Origin: Muribaculaceae bacterium
Lineage (GTDB): Bacteria > Bacteroidota > Bacteroidia > Bacteroidales > Muribaculaceae
Assembly: GCA_022509105.1 (NCBI GenBank)
Contig: JAFLTV010000001.1
Coordinates: 62,001-126,000, forward strand
Direction of reading: 5' to 3'
DNA: 64,000 nucleotides
The translations under genes and the position numbers were made by a program. Below the pieces are notes generated by a model. It did not search any database. It was given only the letters and a program-made list of their open reading frames with translations, and was not told where the DNA came from. Shown piece by piece: positions 1 to 8,998 of this stretch. Within the stretch, counting starts at the first letter, position 1; the number at the start of each line of letters is the position of its first letter.

Positions 1-13
1 CGTTTTATTTTCG

Positions 14-45
14 CAAAGATAAATTATTTTTAACAATAAGACAAT
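14..45 (-). promoter_or_regulatory. Putative Bacteroidetes-type promoter for a gene off the left edge (minus strand)
   Basis: Minus strand reads ATTG-N20-TATCTTTG (CAAT at 42-45, CAAAGATA at 14-21), matching the TTG/TAnnTTTG layout. Confidence 0.45.
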
Positions 46-264
46 ATGACTTTCAATTTTAACAAAACAATGTTAAAATTACTTATACGATAGTTTTTAT
101 TCCGGTTTGGCATTTTTCTCTATGATAAATTTCCAATTTTTTATTCCTTAAATTCTTTTTTGATATATTCTTCAAAGCTTTTCGTTATTTCATTCTAACA
201 TTTTATCAATTTGGGTCTGAAAAGATTTTTTATTAAATTCGCAACAAATTAAAAGAAATAAATA

Positions 265-705
265 ATGGAACTTGAAGGTAAAGTAATATCGTTTTTGGGA
301 GAAACTTCAGGCACATCAAAAGCCGGTAATCCATGGAAAAAGAAAGAGTGGGTGGTTGAAACTTTCGGTCAGTATCCCAGGAAGGTGAAGGTGCAGTGTT
401 TCGGCGACAGAGCAGATTCAATTAATCTGGAACCCGGAAGAGACTATACTCTTTCCATCGATTTGGAAAGCCGCGAATTTAATGGCAGATGGTATACCGA
501 CGTCAGTGTTTACAGAGTAGCTGAATATGTAGGTCAACAAGGTGGATTTGGCGGACAACAACCCGCAGCCTACAACCCGGGCTATCCGCAAAACCAACAG
601 CCGGCAGCCAATGCCGGAATGCCTTATGGAAATAACCAGGCTTTCGGTGGTCAACCCGAACCTTTTGCTCCTTCAGAGGCCGGAGAAGAAGACCTTCCTT
701 TCTAA
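265..705 (+). CDS. DUF3127-type ssDNA-binding-like protein with an SSB-like acidic tip
   Basis: N-terminal MELEGKVISFLGE...KKKEWVVET...VKVQCFGDRAD resembles DUF3127. Gly/Gln/Pro-rich linker, C-terminus EEDLPF. Confidence 0.8.
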   Translation: MELEGKVISFLGETSGTSKAGNPWKKKEWVVETFGQYPRKVKVQCFGDRADSINLEPGRDYTLSIDLESREFNGRWYTDVSVYRVAEYVGQQGGFGGQQPAAYNPGYPQNQQPAANAGMPYGNNQAFGGQPEPFAPSEAGEEDLPF

Positions 706-835
706 TTTGTTTTCATTTAGCTAATTAATGCATAGACATTCAACTAACAAATGAATAAATAATTTAGTCTACTAATGAATTGACGATTCTTTGCAAAGTC
801 ATTCATAATTTTAGAGGTTATTCATAAATAAATAA

Positions 836-875
836 GACTCCGATTTTGACTATCAAGCCATCATCGGAGTCTTTC
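836..875. terminator. Hairpin terminator downstream of the DUF3127 gene
   Basis: gactccgat (836-844) pairs with atcggagtc (863-871), followed by tttct. Confidence 0.55.
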
Positions 876-1159
876 TATATTTAAATCATTCATGTTTTTT
901 AAATTAAAATTCTGATTTATACTTAAATAATTCCTAAATTCTCATATTTGTCTAAGGATTATGAATAAAAAGTCATTTTTGTGTTGCAAAACATTATTAG
1001 TTGAATTTTTTGAGATAAAATAAAAAATCATATAATTATCATTATTATAAAACTTCTTTTTGAAGTTTACAGGAGAAATTTGATGAGAAATTATTTTAAA
1101 TTAAGAATTATTGTTTCAAAAAAAATCTCTTTAGATAGTGGATTTTTAAAATAAAATGT

Positions 1160-1167
1160 TAAATTTG
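1160..1167 (+). promoter_or_regulatory. Candidate -7 element upstream of ureA
   Basis: TAAATTTG matches TAnnTTTG about 35 nt before the ureA ATG. No clear -33 TTTG at the expected spacing. Confidence 0.35.
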
Positions 1168-1201
1168 TGATGTTAAAAATATTATTCTAAAAATAATAAT
1201 T

Positions 1202-1504
1202 ATGCATTTTACTCCCAAAGAACAAGACAAGCTCACTCTGTTGATGGTCGGTCTCATCGCAGAGCGCAGACTCAAAAAGGGTCTGAAGCTTAACTATCCG
1301 GAGTCAGTTGCTTATATCACAAGCGCTGCTCTTGAGATGGCAAGAGAAGGAAAAACTGTTGAAGAAGTTATGCACGCAGCTGCTAACGTTTTGACAAAGG
1401 ATGATGTGATGGAGGGCGTTGCCGACATGATCTCTCTCCTGCAGGTTGAAGCTGTATTTACTGACGGTAGCCGTCTGGTAAGTATTCATCAGCCTATTAA
1501 ATAA
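1202..1504 (+). CDS. ureA: Urease subunit gamma
   Basis: [39 protein letters not shown], canonical UreA. Confidence 0.97.
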   Translation: MHFTPKEQDKLTLLMVGLIAERRLKKGLKLNYPESVAYITSAALEMAREGKTVEEVMHAAANVLTKDDVMEGVADMISLLQVEAVFTDGSRLVSIHQPIK

Positions 1505-1547
1505 TATCTGAGATTTTATTCTATTATTAACTTTTGAAATTTTCAAT

Positions 1548-2099
1548 ATGGCTCAGAATAATAATAATCAACCGGAAGGAAGCTATGCTGCCATAAAAGG
1601 TATATTTCCGGGACAACCCCCAATCGCTTATCCTAACACTCCCGGCTTTACTCCGAAAGAGTATGTTCCGGTGGGAGGCGTCATTTTAACAGACGAGGAG
1701 GTTACTTATAACGCATATCGCAGAACTGTAAAATTAAACGTTAGAAACACAGGCGACCGTCCTGTTCAGATCGGCAGCCACTTCCACTTCTTCGAAGTGA
1801 ACCGCTATATGGAATTTGACAGAGACAAAGCATTCGGATATCACCTTAATATTCCGGCTACAACTGCCATTCGTTTCGAACCGGGTGAACAAAAAGAAGT
1901 TGAATTGGTGCAATACGGTGGTAAAAACCGTGTTATCGGTTTCAATGACTTGGTTAACGGTTATGCCGGACTCGAAGACAAACCGACCTTCTATCCCAAA
2001 CATATCGAAGCATTGCGCCGCGTAAGAGAATATGGCTTCAAAACGGTAAGCGAAGATGAAGCTGAAGCAGGCTACAATGAAAACGAAATTAAAAAATAA
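1548..2099 (+). CDS. ureB: Urease subunit beta (extended at both termini)
   Basis: Core VKLNVRNTGDRPVQIGSHFHFFEVNRYMEFDR...FEPGEQKEVELV is canonical. 183 aa total. Confidence 0.97.
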   Translation: MAQNNNNQPEGSYAAIKGIFPGQPPIAYPNTPGFTPKEYVPVGGVILTDEEVTYNAYRRTVKLNVRNTGDRPVQIGSHFHFFEVNRYMEFDRDKAFGYHLNIPATTAIRFEPGEQKEVELVQYGGKNRVIGFNDLVNGYAGLEDKPTFYPKHIEALRRVREYGFKTVSEDEAEAGYNENEIKK

Positions 2100-2113
2100 T
2101 ATCACTCACAGTT

Positions 2114-3832
2114 ATGGCAACAATATCAAGAAAAGAATATAATAATCTTTTCGGCCCAACGGTGGGCGATAAGATTAGGCTCGGAAATACCGACCTTTAT
2201 GTAGAGATCGAAAAAGACCTTCGTTACTTCGGAGATGAGGTTGTATACGGTGGCGGAAAAACTCTCCGCGACGGTATGGGTCTGGCAAATGAATGTACTT
2301 CAGATGCCGGCAGCGTAGATCTCGTTATCACTAACGTAACAATCCTTGACCCGATTTTAGGTGTTGTAAAGGCTGACGTAGGTGTTAAAGACGGTAAGAT
2401 TTCAGGTATCGGTAAAGCCGGTAACCCCAACCTTATGGATGGTGTTACTCCGACAATCGTTACAGGTCCGTCAACAGATGCTATCTCCGGTGAACACATG
2501 ATTCTGACAGCAGCCGGTATCGACGGCCACGTTCACATGGTTTCTCCGCAACAAGCTATCAACTGTCTTTCAAATGGTATCACAACCCTTATCGGTGGTG
2601 GTGTAGGTCCGACAGACGGTTCTAACGGAACAACTATTACAGCAGGTCGCTGGAATCTTCATTCAATGCTTAAGGCATGTGAAGGTCTTCCTATAAATGT
2701 TGGTTTGCTTGCTAAAGGTAACTGCTCAGTTTATCAGAATGTTGCCGACCAGCTTGAAAACGGTGCTTGCGGTCTTAAGATTCACGAAGACTGGGGAACA
2801 ACTCCCGCAGCTTTGCGCACTTGTATGACTGCTGCAGACAGATATGACGTGCAGGTTGCCCTCCACTCAGACACTCTTAACGAGAGCGGTTATGTGGAAG
2901 ATACAATTGCAGCTATCGATGGTAGAACAATCCACTCATACCACACTGAAGGTGCCGGTGGCGGTCACGCACCCGACCTTATCAAGGTGGCTTCTCTGCC
3001 TAACTTCCTGCCTTCTTCAACGAACCCGACACTCCCGTTCGGTATTAATTCACAGGCTGAATTGTTTGATATGATTATGGTTTGCCATAATCTTAATCCT
3101 AACATCCCGTCAGACGTTGCTTTCGCTGAAAGCCGTGTTCGTCCTGAAACTCAATCTGCAGAAAACGTATTCCATGATCTCGGTATCATTTCTATGGTTT
3201 CTTCAGACTCTCAGGCTATGGGCCGTGTAGGTGAATCATTCATGAGAACTTTCCAAATGGCTTCTTATATGAAACAAGCTCGCGGAAAACTCAAAGAAGA
3301 TTCAGAGAACAACGACAACTTCCGTGTGCTCCGTTATCTTGCACAAATCACATTGAATCCGGCTATCACTTATGGTATCAGTGAAGTTCTCGGTTCAATC
3401 GCTGTAGGAAAGATGGCTGACCTCGTTCTTTGGGAACCTGCTTTCTTTGGAACAAAACCGAAACTTGTCATCAAGGGTGGTCTTATCAACTGGGCTAACA
3501 TGGGAGATCCGAATTCATCTCTTACTACACCTCAGCCGAAGATCATGCGTCCGATGTATGGTTTCACAGGACTGGAAACTGCAGCTACTCGTCTCCAATT
3601 TGTTTCTCGCGCTTCATACGAGGCCGGACTCAAAGAAAAACTCGGCTTGAAGTCTACATTGTATCCCGTTCATGGCACACGTCAGATCACTAAGGCTGAC
3701 ATGGTTCGTAATACTGCAATGCCGTTTATCGAAGTTAATCCTGAAACATTCGATGTTACTGTTGACGGCATCCATGCTTATGTTCCACCGGCCAAGGAAT
3801 TGCCATTAGCTCAGCTCTATTGGTTCAGCTAA
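2114..3832 (+). CDS. ureC: Urease subunit alpha
   Basis: 572 aa with GHVHMVSPQQ, GLKIHEDWG, ALHSDTLNESG, HTEGAGGGHAPD and SSDSQAMGRVGE motifs. Confidence 0.99.
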   Translation: MATISRKEYNNLFGPTVGDKIRLGNTDLYVEIEKDLRYFGDEVVYGGGKTLRDGMGLANECTSDAGSVDLVITNVTILDPILGVVKADVGVKDGKISGIGKAGNPNLMDGVTPTIVTGPSTDAISGEHMILTAAGIDGHVHMVSPQQAINCLSNGITTLIGGGVGPTDGSNGTTITAGRWNLHSMLKACEGLPINVGLLAKGNCSVYQNVADQLENGACGLKIHEDWGTTPAALRTCMTAADRYDVQVALHSDTLNESGYVEDTIAAIDGRTIHSYHTEGAGGGHAPDLIKVASLPNFLPSSTNPTLPFGINSQAELFDMIMVCHNLNPNIPSDVAFAESRVRPETQSAENVFHDLGIISMVSSDSQAMGRVGESFMRTFQMASYMKQARGKLKEDSENNDNFRVLRYLAQITLNPAITYGISEVLGSIAVGKMADLVLWEPAFFGTKPKLVIKGGLINWANMGDPNSSLTTPQPKIMRPMYGFTGLETAATRLQFVSRASYEAGLKEKLGLKSTLYPVHGTRQITKADMVRNTAMPFIEVNPETFDVTVDGIHAYVPPAKELPLAQLYWFS

Positions 3833-3865
3833 TAAATGAAGTTATACCGAATCATATTTTTATAA

Positions 3866-3910
3866 AAGACAGGGGGAAATGTCTGAATTCCCCCTGTCTT
3901 ACTTATTTTT
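3866..3910. terminator. Strong hairpin between ureC and ureE (partial terminator or 3'-stabilising element)
   Basis: 13-bp perfect stem aagacagggggaa (3866-3878) / ttccccctgtctt (3888-3900), followed by acttattttt. Confidence 0.75.
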
Positions 3911-4564
3911 ATGACAATGAAAGTTTATAGCGAAGTACTCGGAAACATGAATCTTTCCAATGAATGGAAAGAAAAACTCGCCGATGCGGATATAGATTAT
4001 ATATTCCTTGACCAATGGACCGCCCAAAAATCGCGTTTTTTAGGAAAGGGGACAAGTGGTAAAGAATATCCGATAGCCTTGGCCCGTCATTCACAGGTGG
4101 CCGACGGAGATATCGTGGAATATAATCCCGAAACAAAAAAGGCTGTTGTTTTAAAGATAGAGTTAAGTCCTGTTCTGGTTGTTGACCTTGGAGGGATTTC
4201 CAAATCAAATCCTGAAGAAATTATCAGAATCAGCCTTGAACTCGGTCATGCAATTGGGAATCAACACTGGCCGGCAGTTGTGAAAGGCACAAAAGTATAT
4301 GTGCCGCTCACTGTTGATAAGAAGGTGATGATGTCGGTTATGGAAACACATCATATCGAAGGTATCACTTATGATTTCCAGAAAGGCGTAGAAATTATTC
4401 CCTATCTTGCTCCTCATGAAATCAGAAGACTTTTCGGAGGTGCGGGCCATGAGAGTCATTCCCATGAACATGACCATGGCCACATAGTGCATTATCATGA
4501 GCATGAACATACTCATGATCATCACCATCCTCACGCTGATCCCGGAGAAGGTTATAGCTGCTGA
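3911..4564 (+). CDS. ureE: Urease accessory nickel chaperone UreE with His-rich tail
   Basis: UreE-like two-domain protein in the urease operon. His-rich C-terminus HESHSHEHDHGHIVHYHEHEHTHDHHHPH. Confidence 0.92.
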   Translation: MTMKVYSEVLGNMNLSNEWKEKLADADIDYIFLDQWTAQKSRFLGKGTSGKEYPIALARHSQVADGDIVEYNPETKKAVVLKIELSPVLVVDLGGISKSNPEEIIRISLELGHAIGNQHWPAVVKGTKVYVPLTVDKKVMMSVMETHHIEGITYDFQKGVEIIPYLAPHEIRRLFGGAGHESHSHEHDHGHIVHYHEHEHTHDHHHPHADPGEGYSC

Positions 4565-4569
4565 AAGAT

Positions 4570-5268
4570 ATGGAAAAGACTAATGATATGACACGGGTCA
4601 TGAGATTGCTTCAGTTTACTGACTCTCAGTTCCCGGTTGGCACATTTTCCTTTTCAAACGGATTGGAAACCGCTTCTTTTGAAAAAATTGTCACTGATGC
4701 CAAGTCGCTTGAGGCTTTTGCGAAATCACAGTCTCATCAAGGAGCTTTTAGTGACGGAGTTGCAGCCATACATGCTTACAGAGCCTATAAAAATGGCGAT
4801 TATGACAAATGTAAGGAGATAGACAAATATCTTTATGCCTTCAAAATGAACGACGAGGCTCGTCAGATGGCTACAAGAATGGGTAAAAAGATGGCTGAAC
4901 TTGGTGTAAGGCTTTATGGCAATGATTTCATAAAGGGATGGCTTGAAGAAATAATTTCCGGAGAGACACCTGGAATGTATCCTGTTGCGCAAGGCATTAT
5001 GTTTGCCATTGCAGGAGTTTCAGAAAAAGACCTTTTTTGCAGTCATCAATACGGCGTCATAAATATGGTGCTGGGAGCGGCGCTGCGATGCGTTAAGGTT
5101 TCTCACTATGACACTCAATTGATTCTCGAAAAACTTTCAGATGACATTGAAGGATTGTATGACGAGGCTTCACAGATGGAACTCTCTGATATGAACGCAT
5201 TTTATCCGGAATTAGACATCCTTGCTTCTCTTCATGAAAAAGGAAATATGAGAATGTTCATGAATTAA
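4570..5268 (+). CDS. ureF: Urease accessory protein UreF
   Basis: [23 protein letters not shown] motif; operon position. Confidence 0.95.
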   Translation: MEKTNDMTRVMRLLQFTDSQFPVGTFSFSNGLETASFEKIVTDAKSLEAFAKSQSHQGAFSDGVAAIHAYRAYKNGDYDKCKEIDKYLYAFKMNDEARQMATRMGKKMAELGVRLYGNDFIKGWLEEIISGETPGMYPVAQGIMFAIAGVSEKDLFCSHQYGVINMVLGAALRCVKVSHYDTQLILEKLSDDIEGLYDEASQMELSDMNAFYPELDILASLHEKGNMRMFMN

Positions 5269-5321
5269 GAAGACACAAGCTAAACCCGATCCAACAACCA
5301 ACATCAAAATCAAGAAAAATT

Positions 5322-5960
5322 ATGTCAACATGCAGAATAGGGGTCGGAGGCCCCGTAGGTTCAGGCAAGACTGCCTTAATTGAGGCTATTACGCCTAAAT
5401 TGCTCCAGTTAGGACAAAAAGTGCTTATCATCACTAATGATATTGTTACTACAGAAGACGCAAAACATGTGAGAAAAACCCTAAAGGGTATTCTCGTGGA
5501 AGATAAGATAATAGGAGTGGAAACAGGAGCTTGTCCTCACACAGCCGTGAGAGAAGACCCCTCAATGAATATTGCCGCCGTAGAGGAAATGGAAGCTAAA
5601 TTCCCGGATACAGACATCGTTCTCATTGAAAGTGGAGGAGATAATCTGACCCTTACTTTTTCTCCGGCCTTGGTAGACTTTTTCATTTATGTTATCGACG
5701 TGGCTGCCGGCGATAAAATTCCGAGAAAAGATGGCCCCGGAATTTCTCAAAGCGATATCCTGGTTATTAATAAGACCGATCTTGCTCCTTATGTTCACGC
5801 TGATCTCGAAGTCATGGACCATGATTCTAAATTAATGCGCCCCGGCAAGCCTTTTGTTTTCACTAATTGTATGACCGGTGAAGGGATAGATGAATTAGTG
5901 GACCTTATTTTCAAAATGGCCCTCTTTGATAAAGCTCAAATCACAGAAATCGATGCTTAA
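5322..5960 (+). CDS. ureG: Urease accessory GTPase UreG
   Basis: P-loop [42 protein letters not shown]. Confidence 0.98.
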   Translation: MSTCRIGVGGPVGSGKTALIEAITPKLLQLGQKVLIITNDIVTTEDAKHVRKTLKGILVEDKIIGVETGACPHTAVREDPSMNIAAVEEMEAKFPDTDIVLIESGGDNLTLTFSPALVDFFIYVIDVAAGDKIPRKDGPGISQSDILVINKTDLAPYVHADLEVMDHDSKLMRPGKPFVFTNCMTGEGIDELVDLIFKMALFDKAQITEIDA

Positions 5961-6906
5961 TAATAAAAAAGAAAGAATACCGACCCCTGAAGTCGATTTC
6001 AATTCGGCTAAAGAAATGTCAAGATATCTTCAGGAGCCGGAGGCGATGTATGTGGGTGCACCCGGTAAACATGGTTACCTTCGCATGGGTTTCCAACTTG
6101 ACAAAACCGGTAAAAGCATTCTAAGAGACCTTGAAAGACGTGCTCCATTGATTGTTCAGCAAGAACTCTATTTCGATGAGGAGATGCCCGAAATGCCTTG
6201 TGTCTATATCCTTTCTTCTGGTGGCCCGAATGTAGACGGAGACCGCTACCGCCAGGACATCACTGTTAAGAAAGATGCTTTTGCCTGGGTTTCAACAGGT
6301 GCGGCTACTAAACTGGCTGAGATGAGGTATAATTACTCCGGATTAGTGCAAAATATAGTTCTTGAGGAGAATGCTTATCTTGAATTTATGCCTGAACCCG
6401 TAATCCCTTGTCGGAATACAAGATTCATCTCTGACACAAGGCTCGAAGTTCACGAGACAGCTACTGTTTTCTATTCAGAGATTTATATGGGAGGAAGAAA
6501 ATACTATAAGGATGGCGAGCTTTTCCAATATGATATTCTTTCCGTTTGTAGTCATGGCGAAAGGCCTGATGGTAAACAATTGTTCAGGGAGAAGTTCGTT
6601 ATTGATCCGAATGTGGTGAATCCTCGCAATCTCGGAATCATGGGACAGTTTGACGTTTTTGCGAATGTCATAGTTATGACTCCCCAAGATAAAGCCGCTG
6701 AAATTTATGAAAAGACACCGGCATTTATCGACAAAAAAAGGAAACTTGCTGCAGGAATAACTCGATTGCCTAACAATGCAGGGCTTTTGTATAAAGTGCT
6801 CGGAATGGAACCGGGGCCTGTTAAGAAAATGGTGAGAAGTTTCTGCAGTGAAGTCAGGCAGGTGGTGAAAGGGAAAAAAGTGCCCGAAGAATTCCCTTGG
6901 AGATAA
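5953..6906 (+). CDS. ureD: Urease accessory protein UreD (UreH)
   Basis: Operon context and UreD-like sequence ([31 protein letters not shown]). Start taken at ATG 5953, overlapping the ureG stop. Confidence 0.92.
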   Translation: MLNNKKERIPTPEVDFNSAKEMSRYLQEPEAMYVGAPGKHGYLRMGFQLDKTGKSILRDLERRAPLIVQQELYFDEEMPEMPCVYILSSGGPNVDGDRYRQDITVKKDAFAWVSTGAATKLAEMRYNYSGLVQNIVLEENAYLEFMPEPVIPCRNTRFISDTRLEVHETATVFYSEIYMGGRKYYKDGELFQYDILSVCSHGERPDGKQLFREKFVIDPNVVNPRNLGIMGQFDVFANVIVMTPQDKAAEIYEKTPAFIDKKRKLAAGITRLPNNAGLLYKVLGMEPGPVKKMVRSFCSEVRQVVKGKKVPEEFPWR

Positions 6907-7070
6907 AGATTTTTCTTGCCTGTCTTTTATTCATTGAATAAGAAGATTGCAGGTGACAAAGATTGAATTATAGCGACAAAATATAGAATAAATTTGCTGT
7001 CTGCATTAAGATTTTTATTGAATAAGCTAAAAGATATTGGCAATTAAAGGAATTAATCGCGGGAATTTTT

Positions 7071-7078
7071 TAACTTTG
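7071..7078 (+). promoter_or_regulatory. Candidate -7 element for the 59-aa membrane protein
   Basis: TAACTTTG, 25 nt upstream of ATG 7104. Confidence 0.4.
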
Positions 7079-7103
7079 CACCGGAAATAAATTAAAAACA
7101 GTT

Positions 7104-7283
7104 ATGAGCCAACAAGAACAAGAAAAAAGAAGCGGTTGCAGTAAGCCGGTAGTGACTTTCTTCATCATTGCGATTGCTATTGTGGCAGCCTTCCTGATTA
7201 TCGGATTAGTAAGAACATGCGATACAGACCACCAAGATAATGCAGAACAAACTGAGGTGGTACAACAAAATGTAGAGCAATAA
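7104..7283 (+). CDS. Small single-pass membrane protein, 59 aa (absent from the ORF track)
   Basis: Own translation: MSQQEQEKRSGCSKPVVTFFIIAIAIVAAFLIIGLVRTCDTDHQDNAEQTEVVQQNVEQ. Upstream TAACTTTG and downstream terminator. Confidence 0.65.
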   Translation: MSQQEQEKRSGCSKPVVTFFIIAIAIVAAFLIIGLVRTCDTDHQDNAEQTEVVQQNVEQ

Positions 7284-7331
7284 AAGCCTTTAGCTTTTAA
7301 GGTGAGATCATAATAAATTCTTTATAATCCC

Positions 7332-7370
7332 ATAAAAAAGACGGAATCTTATGATTCCGTCCTTTTTTAT
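7332..7370. terminator. Bidirectional terminator
   Basis: ataaaaaagacggaatc-ttat-gattccgtccttttttat lies between convergent genes. Confidence 0.85.
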
Positions 7371-7386
7371 GATTCTATGTCGTTTA

Positions 7387-8553
7387 TTATTCAACGCTCA
7401 TTCCGTCTTCATCGATAACCGGGCCGGGACCCATCGGCATCGGGCCGGGACCTGCAGGATTGAACATTGCATTTTCGGGATCTTGCATGTTAAGACCTGT
7501 CCAGTCACCAACAACTTGCGTAAGAGCATTGTCGCCTGTTGTTCTAAGGTCTGTCAAGTTAACGTTATTGCTGATGTTAAGATATCTCAACATTGGGTCG
7601 AAAGTAACGTCAAGCATTTGCAATTGATTATAGCTTACGTCAAGTCTCTGAAGGAAAGTCTGGTTGCTCAATGTGAGTTGAGTGAGGTCATTCCATTCAA
7701 GATTAACAAATGCAAGGTTATTCACATTGTTAACTGTGAAAGAAGTCAAGTCATTGTAAGGAGCGAATACATCGCTGAGAGCACCGCAATTGTTGACGCT
7801 TAAGCCAACCATGTGGTTGTCGTTGCAAGCCAATGAAGTGAGATTCGGCAAATTTTCAATGTAGAGATTTTTGATCTTATTGCCTTGCACGTTAAGTACT
7901 GACAATTTTGATAACCCTGCCAACTGGAGGTCGGTCAATCTGTTGTAGCCGGCATACAAAGTTTTCAATGACTGGCAACCTGACACTGAAAGTTGTTCGA
8001 GGTCATTACCTATTACATTGAGGTAAACCAAATTTACCGCATTGCTTACATCAAATGCTGCAAGATGATTTGATGAAAGATTCAATTTAGTCAACAAGGG
8101 AACTGCTCCGAAAGTAATTTCGCTGATTCTGTTCTTATTTAAAGAAACATTTTGAAGTTGCTCAACGCCTACAAGGTTAACATCAGAGATTCGATTCTTT
8201 GATGCATTCAAGCTTACAAGAGCCGGAGCGTTACTAATTGAAAGAGCTGTAATCTTGTTGTCGCTTACATCTACAGATGTGAGGTTGGGGAATCCTGAAA
8301 GATCAAGGCTTCCTGCAAGGTCTTTCTTATCCCATTTGATCGCTGTCACGTGGCCGTTAGCGTCTACTGAGATGCCGGGCAACTGATTGAGGTTTCCACC
8401 TTGATAACCCAGGGCCTGACCATTGGTCATTCCTTTAGCTGATTGTTGGGACACAAAAGCCTTTAGGCTGTTTTGCTCTGCTTTTGAGAGGTTTTGGCTG
8501 AATGCGCAGCTGAACACCGCCAGACTTGCCATTAAAATTGCTGTTCTTTTCAT
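7387..8553 (-). CDS. Secreted leucine-rich-repeat protein
   Basis: Signal peptide MKRTAILMASLAVFSCAFSQ. At least 11 tandem 21-residue LRR units, e.g. YLNVIGNDLEQLSVSGCQSLK. Confidence 0.88.
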   Translation of the reverse strand: MKRTAILMASLAVFSCAFSQNLSKAEQNSLKAFVSQQSAKGMTNGQALGYQGGNLNQLPGISVDANGHVTAIKWDKKDLAGSLDLSGFPNLTSVDVSDNKITALSISNAPALVSLNASKNRISDVNLVGVEQLQNVSLNKNRISEITFGAVPLLTKLNLSSNHLAAFDVSNAVNLVYLNVIGNDLEQLSVSGCQSLKTLYAGYNRLTDLQLAGLSKLSVLNVQGNKIKNLYIENLPNLTSLACNDNHMVGLSVNNCGALSDVFAPYNDLTSFTVNNVNNLAFVNLEWNDLTQLTLSNQTFLQRLDVSYNQLQMLDVTFDPMLRYLNISNNVNLTDLRTTGDNALTQVVGDWTGLNMQDPENAMFNPAGPGPMPMGPGPVIDEDGMSVE

Positions 8554-8734
8554 AACTCTTAATGTTTCGTTTTTAGTTTTATACTTTTAAAACGTTTTAG
8601 TCGCTATTTAGTTTAAAAAGTTGGGAATATTTGCATATATTTAGATAATAAAAGTAAAAGTATTAAATAATTCTTAATTTGGCAACTTTTTTTATATTAT
8701 AATGTTTATACTATACCTAATTTGAATTACCATT

Positions 8735-8998
8735 ATGAGCACCTTCATACAAATAGTAATCCTTCTCGCTGTGTTGGCAGCTATGATTATAGTTTTGCTT
8801 GGCATACGTCAGCTTGCTCATTTTGAAAAATTCGATAATGAGGATGAAACCAAGCTTTTAAAAGGGGAGGTGGAAAAAGACGACAGAATTGTTTCTAAAA
8901 ACAGCATTTTTCATAATCTTGTAGGACAAGAAGCCGAGGTAAAGAAAAATGACGACTACAAGAAAACTTCCAAAGATCCTTTCTCTCCAAGTGAATAA
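8735..8998 (+). CDS. Small membrane-anchored protein, unknown function
   Basis: N-terminal TM helix (FIQIVILLAVLAAMIIVLLGI) and charged tail. Overlaps the comEC 3' end convergently. Confidence 0.65.
   Translation: MSTFIQIVILLAVLAAMIIVLLGIRQLAHFEKFDNEDETKLLKGEVEKDDRIVSKNSIFHNLVGQEAEVKKNDDYKKTSKDPFSPSE

Noticed and set aside
1734-2105. 123-aa antisense ORF in ureB
   Set aside because: Overlaps the conserved ureB core; no independent support.
7351-7803. 150-aa plus-strand ORF over the LRR gene
   Set aside because: Starts inside the terminator hairpin and is antisense to a clear secreted LRR protein.
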